Shown: positions 1 through 8,900 of the stretch, in pieces
Layout: each line of letters starts with the position of its first letter
Position numbering within the stretch: position 1 is the first letter of the stretch
NCBI GenBank assembly: GCA_965247375.1
Contig: CBDFHU010000082.1
Coordinates: 61,979 to 125,978 of the forward strand
Source of the DNA: Arsenicibacter sp965247375
GTDB taxonomy: Bacteria > Bacteroidota > Bacteroidia > Cytophagales > Spirosomataceae
DNA length: 64,000 nucleotides
Direction of reading: 5' to 3'
Program-made: the position numbers and the translations under genes
Notes under the pieces: model-generated
What the model saw: the letters and a program-made list of their open reading frames with translations, nothing else
Database searches by the model: none
What the model was told of the DNA's origin: nothing

Positions 1-827
1 GGATTCCGCAGGAAATCCGCCAGCGCATACTGGATAGGCGTGATTGTGCTGAAGGTAACGTACTGGTGTACTTTCCTGAACTCGCGGGTCAGTTCACGCG
101 GGGCCAGGCAATAGCCGATTTTCCAGCCGGTGACGTGGTATGTCTTGCCAAATGATCCGCAGATGAATGTCCGCTCCTGCAAAACCGGGTGTTTCATCAG
201 GGAATGGTGCGTCCGGCCGTCGAACAGAATGTGCTCGTAGACTTCATCACTTACCAGAAAAATATCCTTGTCCCGCACAATGGCCGCCAGCTCATCAAGA
301 TCGGCCTGTGTCCAGACACGGCCGTTCGGGTTCTGTGGCGTATTGACCATGATCAGCCGCGTCCTGTCGGTAATCTTACTGCGGACGTCGGCCCAGTCAA
401 CCGAAAAATCGGGCGGGCTCAGGCGGATATACACCGGTACGCCGCCGGCCAGCTCGATAGCTGGTACGTAACTGTCGTAAACCGGTTCGAACAGAATGAC
501 CTCGTCCCCCGGACAAATCACGGTGGTTACGGCTGCAAAAATGGCCTCCGTTGCACCGGACACAATTGTGACTTCATCGTCAGGATGGTACGCTATGCCG
601 TAACAGTCTGCCGTTTTTTGGGCCAGCGACTCCCGCAGAGCCGGTACTCCCGACATCGGGGCATACTGGTTATAGCCGTTCAGGTAATGGCTCACCAAAG
701 CCGTCAGCTCCGGTGAGCAGTCAAAGCTCGGAAAGCCCTGCGAAAGATTCAGTGCGCCGGTATCGAGCGCCAGTTTAGACATGACCGTAAAAATGGTCGT
801 GCCGATATTAGGGAGTTTAGAGTACAT
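1..827 (-). CDS. Methionine-type PLP aminotransferase, C-terminus cut by window edge
   Basis: This is a fold-type I pyridoxal-phosphate aminotransferase of the YbdL/methionine aminotransferase kind. It would transfer the amino group between methionine (or another hydrophobic or aromatic amino acid) and a 2-oxo acid in the cytoplasm. About 275 codons are visible and the C-terminus lies outside the window. The start chosen is the ATG at 825-827, because the N-terminus SKLPNIGTTIFTVMS followed by NLSQGFP matches the family opening. Visible motifs are SGATEAIF near residue 90, NTPQNPNGR near 162-170, SDEVYEH near 193-199, and SFGKTYHVTGWKIGY with the Schiff-base lysine at about K228. The 14-bp inverted repeat at 833-909 lies directly upstream. 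The exact substrate is inferred from family resemblance only. Confidence 0.85.
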   Translation of the reverse strand, partial: MYSKLPNIGTTIFTVMSKLALDTGALNLSQGFPSFDCSPELTALVSHYLNGYNQYAPMSGVPALRESLAQKTADCYGIAYHPDDEVTIVSGATEAIFAAVTTVICPGDEVILFEPVYDSYVPAIELAGGVPVYIRLSPPDFSVDWADVRSKITDRTRLIMVNTPQNPNGRVWTQADLDELAAIVRDKDIFLVSDEVYEHILFDGRTHHSLMKHPVLQERTFICGSFGKTYHVTGWKIGYCLAPRELTREFRKVHQYVTFSTITPIQYALADFLRN

Positions 828-832
828 CGTAT

Positions 833-909
833 CTGTAGCGCGGAACAGCATGCCGCGCGATCTAAAGCGATTGGGTTACCCGGCCACGGAATTCCGTTCC
901 GCGCTACAG
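833..909. repeat. Intergenic palindromic repeat
   Basis: Arms of 14 bp at 833-846 (CTGTAGCGCGGAAC) and 896-909 are perfect reverse complements. They enclose about 50 bp that is itself rich in small palindromes. The element fills the whole gap between the aminotransferase start and the peptidase stop codon at 912-914. No T-run follows, so it looks more like a dispersed REP-type element than a simple terminator. Confidence 0.7.
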
Positions 910-911
910 GA

Positions 912-2588
912 TTATTGCCGTGCCGTGCCGAATTTATTGCCGAAGAAATCGTCCTTATTCCACGTCGGGCGGGTCGGCGACTGGCTGGTCAGGTAACCGA
1001 TCAAAAACTGGAGCTGAACATGTTTCGCAGCGGCCGCAAAGTCAAACGGCTGGTTCATGTCATCCTGCGGTGAGTGATAAATCGTGGCCCGCCAGTCGAG
1101 ATTCAGCTTTAAACCATCGAGCTGCGGATTGCCGGTTTTCGAGCCGCTTTTCACAAATAAGGCCGGGATCCCCTGCCGTACAAAACTAAAATGATCACTA
1201 CGCATGAATACTACCTGCTCCGGCATCGGGTCCGGCGACACCTCGATTCCCAGGTACTTTGCGGCGGCCGATACTTCGTTGTTCAGACTGGAATGCTGCG
1301 CTCCGTAAGGCACAATGTCGAGCAGCGGATGGAAGAAAAACGGCATATCCAGCGTCAGGTTGGCCACCATTTTGTCTTTCGGAACGGTCGGGTTACTGGC
1401 AAAATAGTCTGACCCAAGGAGGCCCATTTCCTCGCCTGTCACACCCACAAACAAAATGGACCGCTTCGGTGCTTTCGGCAGCAGTGTAAACAGCCGTGCG
1501 GCTTCCAGGTTAATGGAAATCCCCGAAGCATTATCGTGCGCCCCGTTGTAAATCGAATCGCCTTTGACCGGCCGGCCGATGCCCAGGTGGTCGAGGTGGC
1601 AGACATAAACCACATATTCGTTTTTGAGCACCGGATCGCTGCCCGGCAAGAGCCCGATCACGTTGTAGCCCATGATCGTCTGCGGGCTCAGGGTCTCCGT
1701 ATGCATCCGCACTGTTGCGTTGAGCGGGAACGCCTGCGGCGTATTCCGGTGAGCAATAGCAACGGCTTCTTCAAAGTTTTTCGCGGTACCGGTAAACAGC
1801 GAGCGGGCTGTTGAATCGCTGAACGAGGCACTACCGATCAGCTGCGGAAAGGTACGCTGGGCATTTCCCTGATTATCCATCCACTTGAACACACCCTGAC
1901 GGGCGCGTGGAGCGGCTGATTCAACACGGGCCCGAACGTCGCTCGGAAGGCTGAACGTAATCACGCCAACGGCGCCGTGGGCGGCGGCATTTTCCGGCTT
2001 CGATGACGAATAAAACGCCCGCTGGTTGGACGGGAACGAGGTCGGGGCGCCGTTGAAGTAGGCCACGATCTTGCCTTTTACGTCGATGCCTTTATAATCG
2101 TCATAGCCGAGTTCGGGGGCTGATACGCCGAAGCCGACAAAGACGACCGGCGCTGAAACATCAGCCGACGGCTGGTTAAAATTCGGGCTCAGGATAAAGT
2201 TTTTGCCGTAGACCAGTGTCCGTTCGCCCGATTTGGTCTGGATCTGGAGGTTACTTTTCTGCTCGTCTACCTGCCATTGACGAAGAGGAACCTTCTGGAG
2301 ATACGTATTATTTTCGCCGGCCGGTTTCAGGCCTAATGCTTCAAACTGGGCTTTGACATAGTTGGCAATGAGGGTATAGCCACGGGTACCCGGTTTGCGG
2401 CCTTCCATGACATCATCAGCGATAAAGGTCATGTGGGCACGGATGGCTTCCGGACGTACGGCAGCAGCGGCGGCTTTGGCCTCAGCCGGAATGGTAATAT
2501 CCTGCGCAGGCAGGGAGGTGGTAACAGTTAAGAGGGCTGCTGCCAGTAAGGCACTCAGCTGTTGATGAGCAGGTTTCAATGAAAACAT
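912..2588 (-). CDS. Secreted M28-family zinc aminopeptidase with PA domain
   Basis: This 558-residue exported metallopeptidase is predicted to act in the periplasm or outside the cell, releasing N-terminal residues from peptides. A signal peptide covers about residues 1-28 and ends at SLPAQ. A protease-associated insert spans roughly 130-290. The M28 catalytic domain follows, with candidate zinc ligands and catalytic residues H331 and D333 in HLDHLG, D352 in AHDNASG, E386/E387 in VTGEEMG, D414 in LTLDM and H505 in YHSPQDD. All expected metal-binding residues are present and the length is normal for the family. It stands alone and reads towards the aminotransferase. Nothing in the sequence fixes the peptide specificity. 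Confidence 0.9.
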   Translation of the reverse strand: MFSLKPAHQQLSALLAAALLTVTTSLPAQDITIPAEAKAAAAAVRPEAIRAHMTFIADDVMEGRKPGTRGYTLIANYVKAQFEALGLKPAGENNTYLQKVPLRQWQVDEQKSNLQIQTKSGERTLVYGKNFILSPNFNQPSADVSAPVVFVGFGVSAPELGYDDYKGIDVKGKIVAYFNGAPTSFPSNQRAFYSSSKPENAAAHGAVGVITFSLPSDVRARVESAAPRARQGVFKWMDNQGNAQRTFPQLIGSASFSDSTARSLFTGTAKNFEEAVAIAHRNTPQAFPLNATVRMHTETLSPQTIMGYNVIGLLPGSDPVLKNEYVVYVCHLDHLGIGRPVKGDSIYNGAHDNASGISINLEAARLFTLLPKAPKRSILFVGVTGEEMGLLGSDYFASNPTVPKDKMVANLTLDMPFFFHPLLDIVPYGAQHSSLNNEVSAAAKYLGIEVSPDPMPEQVVFMRSDHFSFVRQGIPALFVKSGSKTGNPQLDGLKLNLDWRATIYHSPQDDMNQPFDFAAAAKHVQLQFLIGYLTSQSPTRPTWNKDDFFGNKFGTARQ

Positions 2589-2732
2589 CTAGGGTCAGTT
2601 AAGCAAAATGAACCGTAAAACAAAGACGAAAATAGCCCATAAGCCGCGATTTTACATGAATCTGCCGGATGATTTTGCGTAGCTCCGGTCATAAACTGCC
2701 GTACATGCTCCGGCCTCCCGTTAAAAACATAC

Positions 2733-2740
2733 TACTTTTG
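2733..2740 (+). promoter_or_regulatory. Bacteroidota -7 promoter box
   Basis: TACTTTTG fits the Bacteroidota primary sigma factor -7 consensus TAnnTTTG and lies 20 bp before the ATG of the lipoprotein gene at 2761. I do not see a convincing -33 TTTG at the ideal distance. Confidence 0.5.
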
Positions 2741-2760
2741 CAGAAAACTGATGTAAACGG

Positions 2761-3330
2761 ATGAAACGATACCTGATTTGTCTTGGACTGGCGCTGTTTG
2801 CAGGAAGCAGTGCCTTTATGAGCTGCCAATCCAAAAAAGAAACTACCCAAACTACCGATTCAACCACTACCGCACCGGCGGAAGACGTAACTATCTCCGG
2901 ACGGCTCGACAGTCTGGGTGTAACAGCCGAAGGCCACTGGCATAGTATTTCCCTCGGCGACTCGATGTCGCGCGTAAAAGCCACCGAAAAAGCGGAGTTG
3001 TTCGAAACGGAGCCGGATCATCTCGGCTATTCGGTTGAGTTTCCGAATCTGGAATCGATGGATGTGCTGTACTATTTCAAAGACCAGCCGCTGGTGGCAG
3101 GTATCGTGGTTGACCTTTACCTGAATAATGCACAGTCGGTGAAAGCTTATAAGGAAGACCTGACCGGATATTTCACAGCCCGGTATGGCAAACCGGTAAC
3201 AGAGGAAGGCATGACGGTCTGGACGACCCCGCAACAGGAAAAAGTAAGACTGAAAGACGTGTCGCAGGGCAAGGACTTCGGGCTTAAAATTAAAATCGGC
3301 GATACGCCGAAACCGAAGACAACCGCCTGA
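2761..3330 (+). CDS. Hypothetical lipoprotein, 189 aa
   Basis: A lipoprotein signal is visible: basic start, hydrophobic stretch and lipobox ending in Cys22 (AFMSC). The mature part begins with a Thr/Ser-rich linker (residues about 23-45) and is followed by a compact mixed alpha/beta domain of about 140 residues. I do not recognise a catalytic motif or named family. It is monocistronic, with a -7 box upstream and a strong terminator downstream. A periplasmic or outer-membrane-anchored role is inferred from the signal alone. Confidence 0.8.
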   Translation: MKRYLICLGLALFAGSSAFMSCQSKKETTQTTDSTTTAPAEDVTISGRLDSLGVTAEGHWHSISLGDSMSRVKATEKAELFETEPDHLGYSVEFPNLESMDVLYYFKDQPLVAGIVVDLYLNNAQSVKAYKEDLTGYFTARYGKPVTEEGMTVWTTPQQEKVRLKDVSQGKDFGLKIKIGDTPKPKTTA

Positions 3331-3336
3331 AAACCG

Positions 3337-3370
3337 AAAAAGCGCAGACCCCGGAAGGCTGCGCTTTTTT
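3337..3370. terminator. Bidirectional hairpin terminator
   Basis: An 11-bp stem (AAAAAGCGCAG at 3337-3347, complement at 3359-3369) ends in a T-run, with A-run symmetry on the other side. It sits between the convergent lipoprotein gene and ilvE and could stop transcription from both. Confidence 0.85.
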
Positions 3371-3388
3371 ATGCTGTATATCGCCGGA

Positions 3389-4459
3389 TTATACTTTGTA
3401 CACCCAGCCGAATGTATCGTCTGTCTTACCGGTACGGATCGCATCCAGCTGCTCTTTAAGTTTCAGCGCAATTGAATCCGACGGAGCGTGTTCCGGCAGC
3501 ATATAGTCCTTACCGTTGAAGCCGATTAGGGAGTATGGCGACACCACAACCGCTGTTCCGGCACCGAACGCTTCGGTCAGACGACCGTTGTCGATGCCTT
3601 CTACTACTTCCGCAATCGATACTTTCCGCTCCTCAACCTCAATACCCATCGTTTTGGCGATGTTGATCAATGTATCGCGGGTAATACCACGCAGAATCGA
3701 ATCAGAAAGCGATGGGGTCACAAGTTTACCGTCGATGATAAACATAATGTTCATCGTGCCTGACTCTTCGATGTATTTATGTTCAACGGCGTCGGTCCAG
3801 ATCAGCTGATCGTAGCCTTGCTGCTGGGCGAGCAACGTCGGGTAGAGTGAACCGGCGTAGTTGCCCGCGCATTTGGCAAAACCCGTACCGCCTGGTGCCG
3901 ACCGGATGTAATCCGTTTCCACTTTCAGTTTCGGCGGGTTGCTGTAGTATTGACCGACCGGACACGTGAAAATGCAGAACCGGTATGTTTTCGACGGAGC
4001 GACACCGAGGTAGGTGTCAGTAGCAAACATATACGGACGAATGTACAGCGAGCTGCCCGGCGTAGACGGCACCCAGTCGGCATCGACGCGTAGCAGCGCT
4101 TCGAGACCACCCATGAAGACTTCTTCCGGCAGCGTGGCCATGCACATGCGGTGCGCTGACTCGTTCATCCGTTTGAAGTTATCCAGCGGACGGAACATCA
4201 GCACCTCGCCGGCTTCGTTTTTGAACGCTTTCATGCCTTCAAAAATGGCCTGGCCGTAGTGTAGCGACGATAGGGCAGGGCTTAGGGTGAAATTATCGAA
4301 TGGAACGATTTGTTGATTCTGCCATTGGCCATCGACAAAATCTGCCACAAACATGTGGTCTGAGAAGTGCTTGCCGAAGGGCAGGTTGTTGAAGTCAACC
4401 TCCTGAATGCGGGAGCGTTCGGCCTTCCGCAACTCGATCTGCAATAAGTCCGTTGTCAT
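3389..4459 (-). CDS. ilvE: Branched-chain amino acid aminotransferase
   Basis: This 356-residue fold-type IV PLP enzyme catalyses the last step of leucine, isoleucine and valine synthesis and the first step of their breakdown, using glutamate/2-oxoglutarate. Family features are LSSLHYGQAIFEGMKAF near residues 85-100, YIRPYMF near 140, GGTGFAKCAGNYAGS near 195 with the candidate PLP lysine, and EESGTMNIMFI near 230. Length and motif order match the BCAT II type. It is a single gene with a TAnnTTTG -7 box upstream at 4498-4505 on the minus strand. The other ilv/leu genes are not in the window. Confidence 0.95.
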   Translation of the reverse strand: MTTDLLQIELRKAERSRIQEVDFNNLPFGKHFSDHMFVADFVDGQWQNQQIVPFDNFTLSPALSSLHYGQAIFEGMKAFKNEAGEVLMFRPLDNFKRMNESAHRMCMATLPEEVFMGGLEALLRVDADWVPSTPGSSLYIRPYMFATDTYLGVAPSKTYRFCIFTCPVGQYYSNPPKLKVETDYIRSAPGGTGFAKCAGNYAGSLYPTLLAQQQGYDQLIWTDAVEHKYIEESGTMNIMFIIDGKLVTPSLSDSILRGITRDTLINIAKTMGIEVEERKVSIAEVVEGIDNGRLTEAFGAGTAVVVSPYSLIGFNGKDYMLPEHAPSDSIALKLKEQLDAIRTGKTDDTFGWVYKV

Positions 4460-4497
4460 GCTAATAGTTGTTTTGTCACTTTTGTAAGTGATAAGGG

Positions 4498-4505
4498 CAA
4501 AGGTA
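4498..4505 (-). promoter_or_regulatory. Bacteroidota -7 promoter box for ilvE
   Basis: Read on the minus strand this is TACCTTTG, a perfect TAnnTTTG, about 40 bp before the ilvE ATG. Confidence 0.5.
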
Positions 4506-4616
4506 AGAAAAGTCCCTGGATAACAACATTATTCAGGATAAAAACCAAAACTATACCAAACTTTTAACCAAATGGTCCTTTTGCTAGTTAGGTAGGGTAC
4601 GTTATGCTAATGAATT

Positions 4617-5723
4617 ATGTCTGGTTTTCCACCTGATAATACCACCGATCCCTTTGATCATGCGTCTGTGCGCTATTTGCGCCAGTTGCTGGAAGTTGCC
4701 CATCCGGCAGATGAACCTTATGTCCTGAATGATACAGAAAGCCGGCTCATCCGCCTGGTAACGATCCAGACTACGGTAATGGCTTCTCTTTTCAGTTTGC
4801 TTTGTATGCTGGGCTGGTACATGCCGCATCAGGCATTCCCTTCGTTTTTTGGCGGTGTGGAGTTGACTGTACTGAATACTACGGTTAGCCTGCCAATGGT
4901 GTCGGGTTTATATGCTATTCTGCTGACTTACGTAACAATACAGCTGGTGGCAGGTGTCAATAGCTGGGCTGTCCGCAAGATAATGGATACCTGTATGTTT
5001 CCGCGCGCATACGATGCGCAGTATGAACAGCACTTACGGACGCTGGAGGCCACAACCCGTTCGCAGGGGGCTGCCAGCTTTTTCCGGTTTGGGCTGAAGC
5101 CTTACCTGAACATTCCGCGCTGGGGTATGCACCTGTATATTACCGTAAATACGGTCTGGGCATTTTTGTGTCTGGTAGTGACGTATGGACTTGTGCGTTT
5201 AGCGGTACCTCCTGCGCTTCAGCAACAGACGGTATTTATGCTGGGGATCGTCATTCTGGCCTATTGGCTGAGCCGGGCTTCGCGGCAGATCATCCACGAA
5301 ACCAAAGTGCGTGTCATGGCTCCGCTGACGATCCGGGAGTTTGTTGATGAATTATACACCCAGTGGGCGCAGCATACCGACTTCCGCCGGTTAGTTGTTG
5401 AGGTGCTGGCTTTCAGCGAAACGCTTACGCAGCAGCACAGCTACGCAAATCTGCTGCTGACAGAAACCGTTCTGGACCGGTTCAGGCTTGAAAACACCGT
5501 AACCAATCACTCATTGCTTCAGGAAATGGCGCTGCTGCCCAAAGACGTATGTTGCGGACTCGAACGGCTGGTCATCTTTGGTTTCGTCATTGACGGGGAG
5601 CTCTCGGGGGGCGACCGTAAAAAACTCCGCCGGCTGGCAGATCAGGGATTTCTTACCCATTCAACGCCGCAAATCAACGATATCCTCGGTGGATATACAC
5701 ATGGGCACGGTCTGTGGGTATAG
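4617..5723 (+). CDS. Hypothetical integral membrane protein, 368 aa
   Basis: Four hydrophobic stretches are visible, at about residues 55-80, 95-115, 170-195 and 205-220. They look like two membrane hairpins. A soluble loop of about 50 residues follows the second segment, and a soluble C-terminal domain of about 140 residues follows the fourth. The C-terminal part has a helical FVDELY...LVVEVLAFSETLTQQHSYANLLL region and ends with DKKLRRLADQG-like charged helices. I do not recognise the family. It is monocistronic, with a gap of about 245 bp before the giant surface protein. No enzymatic motif is seen. Confidence 0.75.
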   Translation: MSGFPPDNTTDPFDHASVRYLRQLLEVAHPADEPYVLNDTESRLIRLVTIQTTVMASLFSLLCMLGWYMPHQAFPSFFGGVELTVLNTTVSLPMVSGLYAILLTYVTIQLVAGVNSWAVRKIMDTCMFPRAYDAQYEQHLRTLEATTRSQGAASFFRFGLKPYLNIPRWGMHLYITVNTVWAFLCLVVTYGLVRLAVPPALQQQTVFMLGIVILAYWLSRASRQIIHETKVRVMAPLTIREFVDELYTQWAQHTDFRRLVVEVLAFSETLTQQHSYANLLLTETVLDRFRLENTVTNHSLLQEMALLPKDVCCGLERLVIFGFVIDGELSGGDRKKLRRLADQGFLTHSTPQINDILGGYTHGHGLWV

Positions 5724-5968
5724 CTGTTTTTGTACTCTTTTCCGGCAGGATTGTTGCTGTATGCCCGGCTGCTTCAGCAACGGGTAATGTGTACCCTTTT
5801 TCGGCTGTTTTATTGTTTATTAGTTACTGATATTGTGTATACAATTCATATATTAAGATTATTATAATTTGTTTTGTGATATACATCGTAGGTAAGGGGA
5901 GTCTGGTCCGGTATTTGATAGGCAACATATGAAATTTACTTGCTTATTAACTATTGTGAAAACAGCTC

Positions 5969-8900
5969 ATGACTGCATGTGAACATTTACGTTATCAAGC
6001 CCCGAAGACTATCCTATTCGTATGCCTTTTACTGGTCTTAACCGGTATACGTGTTTATGCTCAATCGTGTGCTATTACTGTTAAACCGACCGTTTCCGGC
6101 TGTTATGCTGTGGGCGGAGCCAGTAAGGCAACCGTAAGCGTCGAGGTGGCCTGGCAAAATCCGCCATCCGGAAATATTGTAGTAGAATATGCCGGCCAAA
6201 GCCGGATTATCACACCGGGCGTCATACAGGTAGACTACGGGTTTCAGGTCGGTGTTCAGAGTCAGACCATCGTTTCTCCGCAGGTGGTGGCGTTTGAGGT
6301 GGATTTAGCCTCAACAGCATCCGGACAAGCCGTTGCTGCTTCCTTTACCAGCGTTTCCAGCTGCTCAGCCGTTAGTAGCGGCGTCAGCTTACCGGATGCC
6401 TGTCTGCCAACGGTTTGTGCGGCAGGTCAGCTGGGAGGAACGGTCTGGAATGATTTCAATGCCGACGGGATTAAGGGCAGTGGTGAGTCAACCGGTATTT
6501 CCGACATAACCGTAAAAGCCTATGACTGTTCCGGTGTTCTGGTTGGTAGCGCAGTGACGGATGCCTTCGGGAAATATATCTTTACGTCTATTAGTCCGTC
6601 CGCCTATCCCTTACGGATTGAGTTCACAGACCTGCCATCCTACCTTGGTCACGGAACGCTGGCCGGTGCCGATGGCCGGACGACCGTGCAGTTTGTGAGT
6701 GCCGCCGATTGTAACGTTGATTTAGGCGTTTTGAATGCGGCCAACTATTGCCAGACATCTCCGGCTGTATATGTTTCCTGTTTTGTAAACGGAGACCCGT
6801 TGCTGGCCGGAACCGCCGGCAGCGCCGATGCGATTGTCAGTTTCCCGTATTCTGCCAGCGGAGTACCGGGTTTACCGTCGGGCTACACACCACCCAGCCA
6901 CCTTGCCAACGCTTCTGAGGTAGGGTCTATCTGGGGAAACGCCTACAATAAATTCACGAAACGGATATTTATGTCGGCGGTGCTGCGCCGGTACGCAGGT
7001 TTAGGGCCCATGGGGCTTGGAGGTATCTATACACTGGACGTTACCAATCCGTCGGCTCCGGTAGTGAGTCCGTTTATCAATGTGACAGCTTTAGGCGCTG
7101 TGATTGATGATCCGTCTAATCCGGTTCTGTCAAATGCCGCACGTGGGCTGGATGGGAATAAAACGACACCGTCGCATGACCCGGGTACGATCAGTCAGAT
7201 TGGACGCGCCGGTATCGGTGATCTGGATATCAGTGCCGACGGAAATACACTCTGGTTTGTCAGTCTACACGATAAGAAGCTTTATTCTGTTGATATCACA
7301 GCGTATAATGCTGATGGATTGACCAAGCCAACCGCTGCTAATACACAGGCCTTTGCCATTCCTGATCCTGGTTGTACAGGTGGTACATACCGTCCCTACG
7401 GCCTGGCCGTAAAAGACGGCGAGGTATTTGTCGGTGTTGTTTGCGATGCCGGTGTCTCACAGAATAAATCAGACATGCGGGCCTATGTATACAAATGGGA
7501 CGGGGCTGCGTGGACAACGGTCTTTGATTTCCCGCTGACCTATCCTAAAGGTTTCCCGGACGCCAATGGCAGTATTATTAACCGGACAGGCTGGTATCCG
7601 TGGACAGATGACTGGGCGACGTATACCGCTTCCTTACGGACGATTTCCTCCAATGTCTCTTCGTTCGTTTATCCGATGCCAATCCTGTCGGATATTGAGT
7701 TTGATATTGACGGGGCCATGATTCTGGCCTTTGCTGACCGTGCCAGTCTGATCGGCGGCAACAGCAATTACGGGCCGGATATCAACAATACAACTCAGTT
7801 GTACAGCAATACGGCCGGCGGTGATATTCTGCGGGCGTTCTATGCCAACGGGACCTATATTCTCGAAAACGCCGCTAAGGCAGGTCCGGCGGTAGGGTAT
7901 GGTCCTTCTAATAATCAGGGGCCGGGCTTCGGTGAGTTTTATAATGAAAACCTGGTTTATCAGTATAATGGCGGATCTCCGCTGATCGATCATGCTGAAA
8001 CGGTGTTAGGGGCGCTGGCGTTGCGGCCCGGATCGGGGGAGGTACTGGTTACCGCGCTGGATCCGTTAGGGTTTGACACCCCGGCTGACTATGCTTATAA
8101 TCCGTTTGACATCGGAGGAGTGATCCATGCGAATAACACGACAGGTCAGAAAAGCAGCGGCTATGCTGTGTACCAGGGGTCAGTAAGTTCAGGATTGTTC
8201 GGTAAAGCGACTGGCCTGGGTGATATTGAACTTGGCTGTGATTTGCCGGACTATATCGAAATTGGTAATCGCGTCTGGGTCGACTCAAATAAAGATGGTG
8301 TACAGGACCCTTGTGAAAAGGCACTGGCCGGTGTCAATGTCGCTTTATACCAGGGAAGCACGCTGATTGCTTCTACAACAACAAATGTGGCCGGCGAATA
8401 TTACTTCAACAATAAACCGGGCAGCAGTACGGTTGTCGGAACAGTATCGACAACACTCATTCAGGCTAATACAGTGTATAGCCTCGTATTTGGGGGCAGC
8501 GGCCAGTTTGCGGATAATGTCCTGACTGCCGTTAACGGAAAATACCAGTTGACGACTGCTAATGCAGCCATTACCAATGCCAGTGATTTAAATGACTCTG
8601 ATGCGGTGGTTACTACAGTAGCCGGGATTACCGCGCCTGTTATTTCGGTGACTACAGAAGCGGATGGTTCGGTAAACCACACGTTTGATGCCGGGTTTGT
8701 TTGTCTGACTACAACGGTTGCCAGCGTAAGTACGGTAAACGCAACCTGCGCCGGTATCATAGCGAACAGCGATGCACAGGTGTTACTGACGGGTATTCAG
8801 AATGGTGATAAGGTGTTTCTGGTAGCTGCGGGCGGGTCTGTACCAAGCTATACTGCTACGGGTAGTCAGCCGGTCAGTGCGTCGGCTGCTTCATTTACCG

